The position numbers and the translations under genes are program-made. 64,000 bases of DNA from Pseudomonas sp. Marseille-Q3773 (GTDB lineage: Bacteria; Pseudomonadota; Gammaproteobacteria; Pseudomonadales; Pseudomonadaceae), in the NCBI RefSeq assembly GCF_916618955.1, contig NZ_OU745390.1, positions 372,001 through 436,000 of the forward strand, in the 5' to 3' direction. The notes beneath the pieces are model-generated. The model saw nothing but the letters and a program-made list of their open reading frames with translations. It ran no database searches and had not been told where the DNA came from. Positions 15,829 through 23,629 of the stretch are shown here, one piece after another. Position 1 is the first letter of the stretch; each line of letters starts with the position of its first letter.

Positions 15829-16578
15829 TCAGGCGGCAAAGCCGCCATCGACAGTCAGGCTGGCCCCGGTGATATAGCCTGCCTCAGGCCCCGCCAGGTA
15901 AGCCACGAAGCTGGCGATCTCGTCCGCCTCGCCATACCGCCCGATCGCCATCAGCGGGATCAGGCTTTCGGCGAATTCACCGCTGGCCGGGTTCATGTCG
16001 GTATCCACCGGCCCGGGTTGCACGTTGTTCACGGTAATGCCTTTCGGCCCCAGGTCACGGGCCATGCCGCGGGTCAGGCCGACCAGTGCCGACTTGCTCA
16101 TGGCGTAGGGCGCGCCACCGGCAAACGGCATGCGCTCGGCGTTGGTGCTGCCGATATTGATGATGCGCCCGCCCTGGCCCATGTAGCCCGCCGCCGCCTG
16201 GCTGGCGACGAACACGCTGCGCACGTTCACCGCCAGCATGTGGTCGAAGTCGGCCAGGTCGAACTCAGTCACGGGCGCCACCGCCAGCACACCGGCGTTA
16301 TTGACCAGGATATCGAGCCGGCCGAAGGCCTTCACCGTGTCATCCACAGCCAGTTGTACCGCCGCCGCATCGGCGCTGTCGGCCCGCAGTGCCAGGGCTC
16401 GGCCGCCGTTTTCGGTGATTTCCCGCGCCAGTGCTTCTGCCGGGCCGGCAGAACTTACATAGGTGAAGGCCACCTGCGCGCCTTCACGGGCCAGGCGCCG
16501 CACGATGGCTGCGCCGATGCCGCGGGAACCGCCCTGTACCAGGGCCACTTTGCCTACGAGGGTGTGTTGCTTGGACAT
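15829..16578 (-). CDS. SDR family oxidoreductase
   Basis: A 249-residue classical short-chain dehydrogenase/reductase. ATG 16578 follows GCAGGAGATCAGC. The cofactor loop is QGGSRGIGAAI (family TGxxxGxG), NNAG is at about residue 88, and the catalytic residues are the Ser in INIGSTNAE and Tyr/Lys in PYAMSKSAL. The end, TGASLTVDGGFAA, is typical. It uses NAD(P)H to reduce or oxidise an unknown carbonyl or alcohol. It is divergent from a LysR regulator gene 118 bases away, which is the usual arrangement for a regulator and its target. Confidence 0.85.
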   Translation of the reverse strand: MSKQHTLVGKVALVQGGSRGIGAAIVRRLAREGAQVAFTYVSSAGPAEALAREITENGGRALALRADSADAAAVQLAVDDTVKAFGRLDILVNNAGVLAVAPVTEFDLADFDHMLAVNVRSVFVASQAAAGYMGQGGRIINIGSTNAERMPFAGGAPYAMSKSALVGLTRGMARDLGPKGITVNNVQPGPVDTDMNPASGEFAESLIPLMAIGRYGEADEIASFVAYLAGPEAGYITGASLTVDGGFAA

Positions 16579-16637
16579 GCTGATCTCCTGCTGGAAGCCA
16601 GGCTGGAATGCCTTGGATGGGCGCAGTATCGGCGCTC

Positions 16638-16696
16638 GATTAGCTGCTGTTAAGATGGCAATCACTATCAGCAGAGTAAACCTTTGGTTGCTAATC
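16638..16696. promoter_or_regulatory. nested inverted repeat in SDR/LysR divergent region
   Basis: GATTAGC (16638-16644) and GCTAATC (16690-16696) are perfect inverted copies, and inside them CTGCTG and CAGCAG are also inverted. The outer copy touches the LysR start codon. This is a plausible autoregulatory LysR site. Confidence 0.35.
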
Positions 16697-17635
16697 ATGG
16701 CCATGGAGTCGTTCAACGCTTTGGAGTGTTTCATCCGCAGCGCCGAGGTCGGCAGCTTTGCCGAGGCTGCCAGACGCCTGAGCCTCACCCCGGCGGCGGT
16801 GGGCAAGCATGTTGCCCAGCTGGAAGCGCGCCTGGGGGTGCGGTTGTTCCAGCGTAGTACTCGCAAGCTGACTCTGACCGAGGCGGGGCAGCGATTTCTC
16901 GGGGAGGTCAGTGACAGTTTCCGCACCATCCAGTACGCCGTGGCCAACCTGGCCAGTGCCGAGGGCCAGCCGGCCGGGTTGTTGCGGGTCAGCATGGGGA
17001 CGGTGTTCGGGCGTTTGTATGTGCTGCCCCTGCTGGGCGAGTTCCTGCGTCGCTACCCGGGCATTACCCCGGACTGGCATTTCGACAACCGCCAGGTCGA
17101 CCTGATCGGCCAGGGCTTCGATGCGGCGCTTGGCGGCGGCTTCGAACTGCCGCCTGGCGTGGTGGCGCGCAAGTTGACCCCGGCGCATCGGGTGCTGGTG
17201 GCGGCGCCAGCTTATCTGGCCCGCCATGCACCGGTCACACAGCCGCAGGCTCTGCAGCGGCATGACGGTATCCTGATCCGCTCGCCGCAGACCGGGCGCG
17301 TGCGATCGTGGCCGTTGACCAGTCGCTGGCAGGAGCAGCAGCCTTTGGCGTTGCGTCAGGCGATGACCATGAGCGATTCGGATGCGGCGTGTGCGGTGGC
17401 CGAGCAAGCGCTGGGGATTGCCCTGGTGAGCCTGCCGTTCGCGGTCCCGTACCTGGAAAGTGGGCGGCTGCGCCGGGTGCTGCCGGACTGGTATGTGGAC
17501 GACGGGCATATCAGCCTGTACTTCGCCGAGCACAAGCTGTTGCCGGGCAAGACCCGGGCGTTCGTCGATTTTGTGGTGGAACAGTTTGCAGAGCAGGGCT
17601 TGGCGAAACGGTTCGATGCCTTGCAGGCGCTTTGA
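16697..17635 (+). CDS. LysR family transcriptional regulator
   Basis: A 312-residue regulator. The N-terminal winged helix-turn-helix reads FIRSAEVGSFAEAARRLSLTPAAVGKHVAQLEARLGVRLFQRSTRKLTLTEAG, although residues are shown here in a family-typical order only up to the recognition helix. The rest is the periplasmic-binding-protein-like effector domain. ATG 16697 and ATG 16703 are both possible; no ribosome site is clear. Of LysR subgroups it most resembles the DmlR/YafC-like set that often regulates a divergent oxidoreductase. It probably controls the SDR gene at 15.8-16.6 kb. The effector is unknown. Confidence 0.85.
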   Translation: MAMESFNALECFIRSAEVGSFAEAARRLSLTPAAVGKHVAQLEARLGVRLFQRSTRKLTLTEAGQRFLGEVSDSFRTIQYAVANLASAEGQPAGLLRVSMGTVFGRLYVLPLLGEFLRRYPGITPDWHFDNRQVDLIGQGFDAALGGGFELPPGVVARKLTPAHRVLVAAPAYLARHAPVTQPQALQRHDGILIRSPQTGRVRSWPLTSRWQEQQPLALRQAMTMSDSDAACAVAEQALGIALVSLPFAVPYLESGRLRRVLPDWYVDDGHISLYFAEHKLLPGKTRAFVDFVVEQFAEQGLAKRFDALQAL

Positions 17636-17667
17636 GTCTACTGCGCGGCTTCGAGGCTTGATGCGAT

Positions 17668-17786
17668 CGTTGTGAGAGCGGCCTTGCGTCGCGATGGGCT
17701 GCGTAGCAGCCCCGGTTATCCATGCTGGCGCCGAGATCCTGGGGCCGCTGCGCGCCCCATCGCGACGCAAGGCCGCTCCCACAACG
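17668..17786. repeat. REP inverted pair, second sequence type
   Basis: The arms, GTTGTGAGAGCGGCCTTGCG (from 17669) and CGCAAGGCCGCTCCCACAAC (to 17785), are inverted copies with one mismatch, and the pairing continues inward through GTCGCGATGGG. A GGGCTGCGTAGCAGCCC hairpin lies in the left half. This type differs from the CCGGCCTCTTCGCGGG type at 13.8 kb and recurs at 29.2 kb. Confidence 0.75.
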
Positions 17787-17820
17787 ACCGCATTGGCCGC
17801 GCTGGCGTGGAGGGTGCAAC

Positions 17821-18291
17821 TCAGGCTACAGCGACAATCAACAACATCTGCGACCCCAGCCCCACCTCATCATCCACGTGCTTGCCGATCAAGTGCTGCC
17901 CCAGCGGCGATCGCGGGGTAATCACCGTGACCAGCCCATCCCCCTCGCCAATCTTCAACCCCGCTGCCTCGGGCCCGAGGAACACGCGGCGCAGGCCGCC
18001 GTGTTCATCTTCCAGCGTCACCAGGTTGCTCATCCGTACACCGTGCGCCGGGTCATAATCGCGCAGCAACAGTTGCTGGTAGGTCAGCCGCGCGTTGCGG
18101 ATTTCCGCGCTGCGGCGAGCCTGGCCAGTGGCCAGGTAAGAGGCTTCCAGGCCCAGGGTGTCGTACTTGTTCTCCGCGATGTTCTCCTCGGCGGTGGCCG
18201 CTTCATATGCGGTCTGGGCTGCGCGGGTCAGCACATCCAGGTCATGCTCGAGGGTGGCGACGATCTGCGCCAGCAGGCGGGTCTTGTCCAT
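17821..18291 (-). CDS. GreA/GreB-like transcription factor
   Basis: A 156-residue protein with an N-terminal coiled-coil (residues 1-75) and a C-terminal FKBP-like domain (VTLEDEHGGLRRVFLGPEAAGLKI...VITPRSPLGQHLIGKHVDDEV), the two-domain layout of Gre factors. GreA and GreB enter the RNA polymerase secondary channel and rescue backtracked complexes using acidic tip residues; here the probable tip is EENIAENKYDTLG, which keeps acidic residues. It is shorter than or diverged from the housekeeping GreA/GreB, so it may be a specialised paralogue or Rnk-like. It begins 2 bases after the stop of the membrane protein gene upstream, indicating one transcript. Confidence 0.7.
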   Translation of the reverse strand: MDKTRLLAQIVATLEHDLDVLTRAAQTAYEAATAEENIAENKYDTLGLEASYLATGQARRSAEIRNARLTYQQLLLRDYDPAHGVRMSNLVTLEDEHGGLRRVFLGPEAAGLKIGEGDGLVTVITPRSPLGQHLIGKHVDDEVGLGSQMLLIVAVA

Positions 18292-18293
18292 GA

Positions 18294-18686
18294 TCAGTAA
18301 CAGAACTCCAGCACATTGGCCTGGCTTTTGTCAGTGGGTGCAGTGCGGTTCTGCTGCAGCCAGAACTGGCACTTGGGGCTGTTGAGGTTGCGCGGTTTAC
18401 CCTGAGCGGCCTCGGCGGCCTGTTGTTGCTCCTGCTTGCGCAGGATGTCCTGGTAGCGCTGGAACATTTCAGCCTGGGCATCCGCCGCCGGGGCTGGCGG
18501 TACAACCGGGCGGGAAACGCCGGGCGCTACCGCCTGGGCCAACGGCTGCACCTGCTCTGGCCATAGCTGCAAGGCCAGCCACAGGCTGGCGGCGATAGCC
18601 ACGGCGCCGAGCCACAGGCCCAGGGCAACGCACAGGATCAACGGCAACGGCTTGAGGGTAATCTTCAATTCACGGCGGCGGGGCAT
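18294..18686 (-). CDS. hypothetical membrane-anchored protein
   Basis: A 130-residue protein with a basic N-terminus (MPRRRELKITLK), one or two hydrophobic segments (about residues 13-42), a proline/alanine-rich linker, and a charged coiled-coil segment (AEMFQRYQDILRKQEQQQAAEAAQ). The C-terminal part has two cysteines (CQFWL and EFCY) that could form a disulfide if it is periplasmic. I do not recognise the family. The Gre-like gene follows after 2 bases, so the two are cotranscribed, which is an unusual pairing of a membrane protein with a transcription factor. Confidence 0.6.
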   Translation of the reverse strand: MPRRRELKITLKPLPLILCVALGLWLGAVAIAASLWLALQLWPEQVQPLAQAVAPGVSRPVVPPAPAADAQAEMFQRYQDILRKQEQQQAAEAAQGKPRNLNSPKCQFWLQQNRTAPTDKSQANVLEFCY

Positions 18687-18814
18687 GGCACTGTCCTGGC
18701 GGGGTGGGTCGGGAGCATTGTCGCATGCGCCTGGGCTTTTTTCCCCGCGGGTGCTTTTGTCGGCGACAATTTATCCGCAGAATTCGCGGTTTTCCGTTGG
18801 GCGAGGCAGGGCAC

Positions 18815-19960
18815 ATGAAAGCCACCTGGGACATCTTCTGCACCGTGGTCGACAACTACGGCGATATTGGCGTGACCTGGCGCCTCGCCCGTCAGTTGGT
18901 GGCTGAGCATGGCCTGGCGGTGCGCCTGTGGGTGGACGACCTGCGCGCGTTCGTGCGCCTGTGCCCGGGGGCCGATGCTGCGCTCGACCAGCAGTGGCAG
19001 GAGGGCGTCGAGATACGCCACTGGCCGGCCGACTGGCAACCGGTGGCCACTGCCGACGTGGTCATCGGCGCCTTCGGCTGCCGTTTGCCGGCTGGCTACA
19101 TCGAAGCGCTGGCCACACGGCCGCTACCAGCACTATGGCTGAACCTGGAATACCTCAGTGCCGAAGACTGGGTGGAGGGCTGCCACGGCTTGCCGTCGCC
19201 GCAAGGCAATGGCTTGCGCACGGTGTTCTTCTTCCCCGGCTTTACCGCCGGGACCGGCGGCCTGCTGCGCGAGGCGCCACTGCTGGCCCGCCGCGCCGCT
19301 TTCGAGGCCGACCCGGCGCAGCGCGCTGCGTTTCTCGCCGGGCTGGGTGTGCAGTTGCAAACCGGCGTACGGCTGATCTCGCTGTTCGCCTACGAGAACC
19401 CGCACCTGGCCGGCTGGCTGGACGCCCTGGCCGAAGATACCCGGCCCAGCCACCTGCTGGTGCCGGAAGGGCGCATCCTCGGCGACCTGTGTGCCTGGCT
19501 GGGCGAACCCACGCTGCCGGTGGCTGCGGTCCGCCAGCGAGGGGCGCTGACCGTGCAGGTGCTGCCTTTCGTCAGCCAGGACGATTACGACCGCCTGCTC
19601 TGGTGCTGCGACTTCAATGCCGTGCGCGGCGAGGATTCGTTCGTGCGTGCGCAGTGGGCGGGTCGGCCACTGCTGTGGCACATTTATGTGCAGGAAGAGA
19701 ACGCACACTGGGAAAAACTCGAAGCGTTCCTGGCGCTTTATCGCCAAGGCTTGTCGGACGCTGCCGCCGAAGCCCTGGTCGACCTGTGGCGCGCCTGGAA
19801 CCTCGACAGCCGCACGCAGCGCGACATGCACGCGGCCTGGGCCGAGCTGCTGGCGCATTGGGCCGAGCTGCAGGCACATGCCCGCCACTGGTGTGCCAAA
19901 CAGGCCGCTCAGCCGGACCTTGCCATGACGCTGGTACAGTTTTACCGAAATTGGCTATGA
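18815..19960 (+). CDS. earP: EF-P arginine rhamnosyltransferase EarP
   Basis: A 381-residue GT-B glycosyltransferase that transfers rhamnose from dTDP-rhamnose to Arg32 of elongation factor P, needed for relief of ribosome stalling at polyproline. ATG 18815 follows GAGGCAGGGCAC. The residues known to be essential in Pseudomonas EarP are at the expected positions: D13 and D17 in VVDNYGDIG, and E273 in RGEDSF. The target gene efp follows 48 bases later, and its product carries Arg32. Length and context agree with the family. This is the arginine-type EF-P system, not the lysine-type EpmA/EpmB. Confidence 0.95.
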   Translation: MKATWDIFCTVVDNYGDIGVTWRLARQLVAEHGLAVRLWVDDLRAFVRLCPGADAALDQQWQEGVEIRHWPADWQPVATADVVIGAFGCRLPAGYIEALATRPLPALWLNLEYLSAEDWVEGCHGLPSPQGNGLRTVFFFPGFTAGTGGLLREAPLLARRAAFEADPAQRAAFLAGLGVQLQTGVRLISLFAYENPHLAGWLDALAEDTRPSHLLVPEGRILGDLCAWLGEPTLPVAAVRQRGALTVQVLPFVSQDDYDRLLWCCDFNAVRGEDSFVRAQWAGRPLLWHIYVQEENAHWEKLEAFLALYRQGLSDAAAEALVDLWRAWNLDSRTQRDMHAAWAELLAHWAELQAHARHWCAKQAAQPDLAMTLVQFYRNWL

Positions 19961-19961
19961 T
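19933..19961 (+). promoter_or_regulatory. putative efp promoter overlapping the earP stop codon
   Basis: TATGAT (19956-19961) overlaps the earP stop TGA, with GGTACA 17 bases upstream and a GC-rich discriminator ACGCGGCC. It would give efp its own transcript apart from earP, with a leader of about 40 bases. Confidence 0.45.
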
Positions 19962-20008
19962 ACGCGGCCTCGATTTTTATAAATCCATCCAGATTCGGAT
20001 ACTGCGTA

Positions 20009-20578
20009 ATGAAAACTGGTAAAGAACTGAAACCCGGCACCGTACTGCGGATCGACAACGACCCGTGGCTGGTACAGAAAGCCGAATTCACCAAGTCGGG
20101 TCGCAACAGCGCGATCATGAAGACCAAGCTGAAGAACCTGCTGACCGGCTACAAGACTGAAACCGTCTACTTCGCCGACGACAAGCTGGATGACGTGATC
20201 CTCGACCGCAAGGAAGTGACCCTGTCCTTCATCAGCGGTGACGCGTACACCTTCATGGACACCACCGACTACACCATGTACGAGCTGAACGCCGAAGACA
20301 TCGACGCCGTTCTGCCGTACATCGAAGAAGGCATGCAGGACGTCTGCGCCCTGACCATGTACGAAGAGAAAGTGGTATCGGTCGAACTGCCGACCACCAT
20401 CAGCCGCCAGGTCACCTACACCGAGAACGCTGCTCGCGGCGACACCTCGGGCAAGGTCATGAAGCCTGCCAAGCTGGCCAACGGTACTGAAGTCCAGGTT
20501 GCCGACTTCATCGAAATCGACGAGTGGATCGATATCGACACCCGCGATGGCTCCTTCAAGGGCCGTTCCAAGAAGTAA
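20009..20578 (+). CDS. efp: elongation factor P
   Basis: A 189-residue translation factor of three beta-barrel domains that binds between the P and E sites and speeds peptide bonds at proline runs. The modification loop reads KSGRNSA with Arg at position 32, the residue rhamnosylated by EarP. The C-terminal domain signature [20 protein letters not shown] is intact. It starts at ATG 20009, has high codon bias consistent with strong expression, and is followed by a classical terminator. Confidence 0.97.
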   Translation: MKTGKELKPGTVLRIDNDPWLVQKAEFTKSGRNSAIMKTKLKNLLTGYKTETVYFADDKLDDVILDRKEVTLSFISGDAYTFMDTTDYTMYELNAEDIDAVLPYIEEGMQDVCALTMYEEKVVSVELPTTISRQVTYTENAARGDTSGKVMKPAKLANGTEVQVADFIEIDEWIDIDTRDGSFKGRSKK

Positions 20579-20595
20579 CTCTTCTTGTGAAACGC

Positions 20596-20622
20596 AAAAA
20601 CCCGGCCTTGGCCGGGTTTTTT
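20596..20622 (+). terminator. rho-independent terminator of efp
   Basis: AAAACCCGGCC-TT-GGCCGGGTTTTTT is a perfect stem with T tract, 18 bases after the efp stop. Confidence 0.9.
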
Positions 20623-20670
20623 CGTTTCTGGATCGTTACTGGGAACGCAGGCCGCTCCAACAACTGAGCC

Positions 20671-21099
20671 TTATACGGTCACATGCAGCCGAACATCCAC
20701 GTTGCCGCGGGTGGCGTTCGAGTATGGGCACACCTGGTGCGCCTTCTCCACCAGCCCTTCGGCCTCGGCCTGGGCCAGGCCTGGCAGGTTGATGTGCAGG
20801 TCGATGTCCAGGCCGAACCCGCCCGGAATCTGGCCGATGCCGACCTTGGCGGTAATCGAGGCATCCGCTGGCAGGGCTTTCTTCGCTTGCCCGGCCACGA
20901 ACTTCAAGGCGCCGATGAAGCATGCCGAGTAGCCTGCGGCGAACAGCTGTTCGGGGTTGGTGCCGTCACCTCCTGCACCGCCCAGTTCCTTGGGGGTGCT
21001 CAGGCTGACGGCCAGCTTGCCGTCGCTGGAGCGGGACTTGCCGTCGCGCCCACCGGTGGAGGTAGCTTCTGCGATGTACAGCGGAGTGACCTTTTGCAT
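20671..21099 (-). CDS. ohr: organic hydroperoxide resistance protein Ohr
   Basis: A 142-residue thiol peroxidase of the OsmC/Ohr family that reduces fatty-acid and other organic hydroperoxides using lipoylated proteins as electron donor. ATG 21099 is chosen over an upstream in-frame start because it gives the standard N-terminus MQKVTPLYIAEA. The catalytic cysteines are C60 (GYSACF) and C124 (QVCPYSN), with the supporting R18 and E50. It is downstream of ohrR on the same strand, the usual arrangement in Pseudomonas and Xanthomonas. Confidence 0.95.
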   Translation of the reverse strand: MQKVTPLYIAEATSTGGRDGKSRSSDGKLAVSLSTPKELGGAGGDGTNPEQLFAAGYSACFIGALKFVAGQAKKALPADASITAKVGIGQIPGGFGLDIDLHINLPGLAQAEAEGLVEKAHQVCPYSNATRGNVDVRLHVTV

Positions 21100-21163
21100 C
21101 TTGAGCCTCGCTAACGTGTTGTGCGCTTCCACTCGGGGAAGGGCGCGGGTTGGTGTGGGATTT

Positions 21164-21220
21164 AAATTAGCGCGCAATTAGTTTGTACGCAAGATAAATT
21201 ATCGCCGTTCGTCCGAACGG
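21164..21220. promoter_or_regulatory. ohr promoter/OhrR operator region with clustered palindromes
   Basis: Three palindromic elements lie between ohrR and ohr: AAATTAGCGCGCAATTA (21164-21180), GATAAATTATC (21193-21203) and CCGTTCGTCCGAACGG (21205-21220). On the minus strand TACAAACTAATTG (21176-21188) partly matches the OhrR consensus TACAATT-AATTGTA. The region is the natural place for OhrR to repress ohr. Which element is bound is not known. Confidence 0.4.
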
Positions 21221-21239
21221 TTATCCCACGGCCAGGTTG

Positions 21240-21695
21240 TCAGAGGGTCTTCTGCAGATTTTCGCGCAATTTCAGCAAGTCAGCCTGCAGCTGTTGCAGC
21301 TGTTGCAGGCTGTGGCCACTGGCCTTGAGGATGCATTGCGGCACCTCCCTGGCCTGCTGTTGCAGGGCGCGGCCTTTGTCGGTCAGTTGCACCAGCACCA
21401 CTCGTTCGTCTTCGCGGCTGCGGTTGCGTTGCAGCAGGCCTTCGCTTTCCAGGCGTTTGAGCAACGGCGTCAGCGAGCCGGGGTCGGTAAGCAGGTGCTG
21501 GCTGATCTCGCCCACGGTCAGGCCGTCGTGCTCCCACAGCACGAGCATGGCCAGGTACTGCGGGTAGGTCAGGCCCAAGGCCTGTAGCAGCGGTTTGTAG
21601 ACCTTGGTCATCAGCAACGAGGTGGAGTGCAGGGCGAAACAGACCTGGTTGTCCAGCAGCAGCTCGTCACAGGAGGCTTGGGTGTCGGCGTTCAT
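21240..21695 (-). CDS. ohrR: MarR-family peroxide sensor OhrR
   Basis: A 151-residue winged-helix MarR protein. C19 in DNQVCFAL is the conserved peroxidatic cysteine of OhrR, oxidised by organic hydroperoxides so that the dimer leaves the DNA. C121 near the C-terminus is a candidate resolving cysteine, which would make it a two-Cys type, as in Xanthomonas; C9 is a less likely partner. The recognition region LTVGEISQHLLTDPGSLTPLLKRLE and wing EDERVVLVQLT are normal. The gene is directly upstream of ohr. Confidence 0.9.
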   Translation of the reverse strand: MNADTQASCDELLLDNQVCFALHSTSLLMTKVYKPLLQALGLTYPQYLAMLVLWEHDGLTVGEISQHLLTDPGSLTPLLKRLESEGLLQRNRSREDERVVLVQLTDKGRALQQQAREVPQCILKASGHSLQQLQQLQADLLKLRENLQKTL

Positions 21696-21753
21696 GCAGG
21701 TCCTTGAAAGTAATCAATGGGTAAGTCTGGCACGTTGATCATCAGTGCGCGCA

Positions 21754-22707
21754 CTACTCGTGCAGTCCACTGCGCAAAGCCAGGTCCCAGGGTGGAATCG
21801 GGCTGAATCGGCTCTTGAGAAATTCGAGCAGCAAACGGCTGCGAGAGTTCGTTTCATGTTCCAGGCGTAGCGCGTAGATACCGCTGCTTTCGGCTTGCGG
21901 CAAGCCGCCGTGGCAAAACAGCGGTATCAGCTCGCCGCGCAGCAGGTATTCGCTGATCAACCAGGTGGGCAGGTGGGCGACGCCCAACCCGGCGAGGGCA
22001 CCGAACAGCAAGGTTTCGGCGTTGTTCGCGGCCATGCGCATGCGCGCCGGGCGGTACAGACGGGTTTGCCCGGCTACATCGAAGCGCCAGGCAAAGGGCG
22101 GCGCCAGGCCATCCCAGTCCAGGCCATCGTGCCCAGGCAGTTCACTGGGGCAGTTGGGTATGCCGCGGCTGGCCAGGTAGGCGGGGCTGGCGCAGGCGAT
22201 ACGCACCATGTACGCGAGTGGCGTGGCGACCAGTCGGGTGTCGGCCAGGGGGCCGGCGCGCAGTACCAGGTCGACTTCGCCGAGGTGGCTGCCATGCAGG
22301 TCGACGAAGCTGTCGATCAGGCGCAACTTCACGTCCAGCCTCGGGTAGGCCACCAGAAAGTCGGCAATTGCCGGTGCCAGGTGGCGACGGCCAAATGCGG
22401 CAGGGGCGTCGATGCGGATCAGGCCTTCAGGCGCATTGCTCAGCGACACCGCTTCGGCGCGCGCCAGGCGCAGCTCTTCGATGATGCGCCTGGCCCGTTC
22501 GGCAAAGGCGTTGCCCGCCGGCGTGGCACGTACGGCGTGAGTACTGCGGGTGAACAGGCGGCTGCCTACGGCGCCTTCCAGGCTGTCGATACGCCGGGCT
22601 ACCGCAGATGGAGTCAGCGGGTGGCGGCGGGCAGCAGCAGAAAAGCTGCCGGTTTCCAGCACATCGAGGAACAGGCTCAACTGGTCGGTCAGGGTATCGG
22701 GGCTCAT
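21754..22707 (-). CDS. LysR family transcriptional regulator
   Basis: A 317-residue regulator with a clear N-terminal helix-turn-helix (LFLDVLETGSFSAAARRHPL, then TPSAVARRIDSLE) and a LysR substrate-binding domain. It belongs to the LysR subgroup with short effector domains like DmlR. It is divergent from the TauE-family permease gene, with 112 bases between their starts, so it probably regulates that gene. Effector unknown. Confidence 0.85.
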   Translation of the reverse strand: MSPDTLTDQLSLFLDVLETGSFSAAARRHPLTPSAVARRIDSLEGAVGSRLFTRSTHAVRATPAGNAFAERARRIIEELRLARAEAVSLSNAPEGLIRIDAPAAFGRRHLAPAIADFLVAYPRLDVKLRLIDSFVDLHGSHLGEVDLVLRAGPLADTRLVATPLAYMVRIACASPAYLASRGIPNCPSELPGHDGLDWDGLAPPFAWRFDVAGQTRLYRPARMRMAANNAETLLFGALAGLGVAHLPTWLISEYLLRGELIPLFCHGGLPQAESSGIYALRLEHETNSRSRLLLEFLKSRFSPIPPWDLALRSGLHE

Positions 22708-22819
22708 GGCTGCCTTGCTTGTGCGGATAACGCACAGCCATTGTGCGCTGCTGTGCGTTTCCCCGCCAGCCCGCAGTGGTTAGCATGCTCGCATCATGTG
22801 AACAGGCAGTGAGGCCCTG

Positions 22820-23569
22820 ATGATCGAGTGGGTGTTGTATATCGTGCTGGGCGCTGCCCTGGGGACCATGGGTGGCCTGTTCGGCATTGGTGGCGGGTTG
22901 ATCGCGATTCCGGCGCTGGGCGTGCTGTTTGGCCTGGACCAGCAGCTGGCCCAGGGTACGGCTTTGGTGATGGTGGTGCCGAACGTGCTGCTGGCGCTGT
23001 GGCGCTATCACCAGCGTAACCGCATCGAATTGCGCCATGCCGTGCCGTTGTCCCTGTGCAGCTTCGTGTTCGCCTGGCTGGGGTCGATCTGGGCAGTGGG
23101 GCTGGATGCGCATTCCATGCGCCTGGGCTTTGTCGGCTTCCTGGTGGCGCTGGCGGTGTGGAACGTGGCGCGGATATTCATGAAAGTCTCGCCGCCAAGC
23201 GCCGAGCTGCGTCATGCCTGGCCGTGGCTGGGCGTGCTGGGCAGCTTTGCCGGCACCATGGGCGGCTTGTTCGGGGTGGGTGGGGCGGTGGTGGCCACGC
23301 CGATCCTGACCAGTGTGTTCGGCACTACCCAGGTGGTCGCGCAGGGGCTCTCGCTGGCGCTGGCAGCGCCGAGCACCCTTGTGACCTTGCTCACCTATGG
23401 GGTGCACCACAGCGTCGACTGGGGCGTGGGCATCCCGTTGGCGGTGGGCGGCTTGCTCAGTATCAGCTGGGGCGTGAAGCTGGCCCATGCGTTGCCGGAG
23501 AAGGCGCTGCGGGCAATGTTCTGCGTGTTCCTGGTGGTGTGTGCGGTGATGCTCGGGTTTGAGCTCTGA
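22820..23569 (+). CDS. TauE/SafE family sulfite/organosulfur exporter-like permease
   Basis: A 249-residue integral membrane protein with about eight helices in two repeated halves. Each half has the family's glycine-rich signature: GAALGTMGGLFGIGGGLIAIPALG and GSFAGTMGGLFGVGGAVVATPIL (shown in part). Family members export sulfite, sulfoacetate or related anions, or are of unknown substrate. The start at ATG 22820 follows a weak GTGAGG. The divergent LysR gene suggests substrate-dependent induction. Substrate inferred only by family. Confidence 0.8.
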   Translation: MIEWVLYIVLGAALGTMGGLFGIGGGLIAIPALGVLFGLDQQLAQGTALVMVVPNVLLALWRYHQRNRIELRHAVPLSLCSFVFAWLGSIWAVGLDAHSMRLGFVGFLVALAVWNVARIFMKVSPPSAELRHAWPWLGVLGSFAGTMGGLFGVGGAVVATPILTSVFGTTQVVAQGLSLALAAPSTLVTLLTYGVHHSVDWGVGIPLAVGGLLSISWGVKLAHALPEKALRAMFCVFLVVCAVMLGFEL

Positions 23570-23629
23570 GGGCTTGGGGCCGCTTGGCGGCACCGGCTCG
23601 ACGCGAGACTGCTGTTGCGGCAGCCCGGC

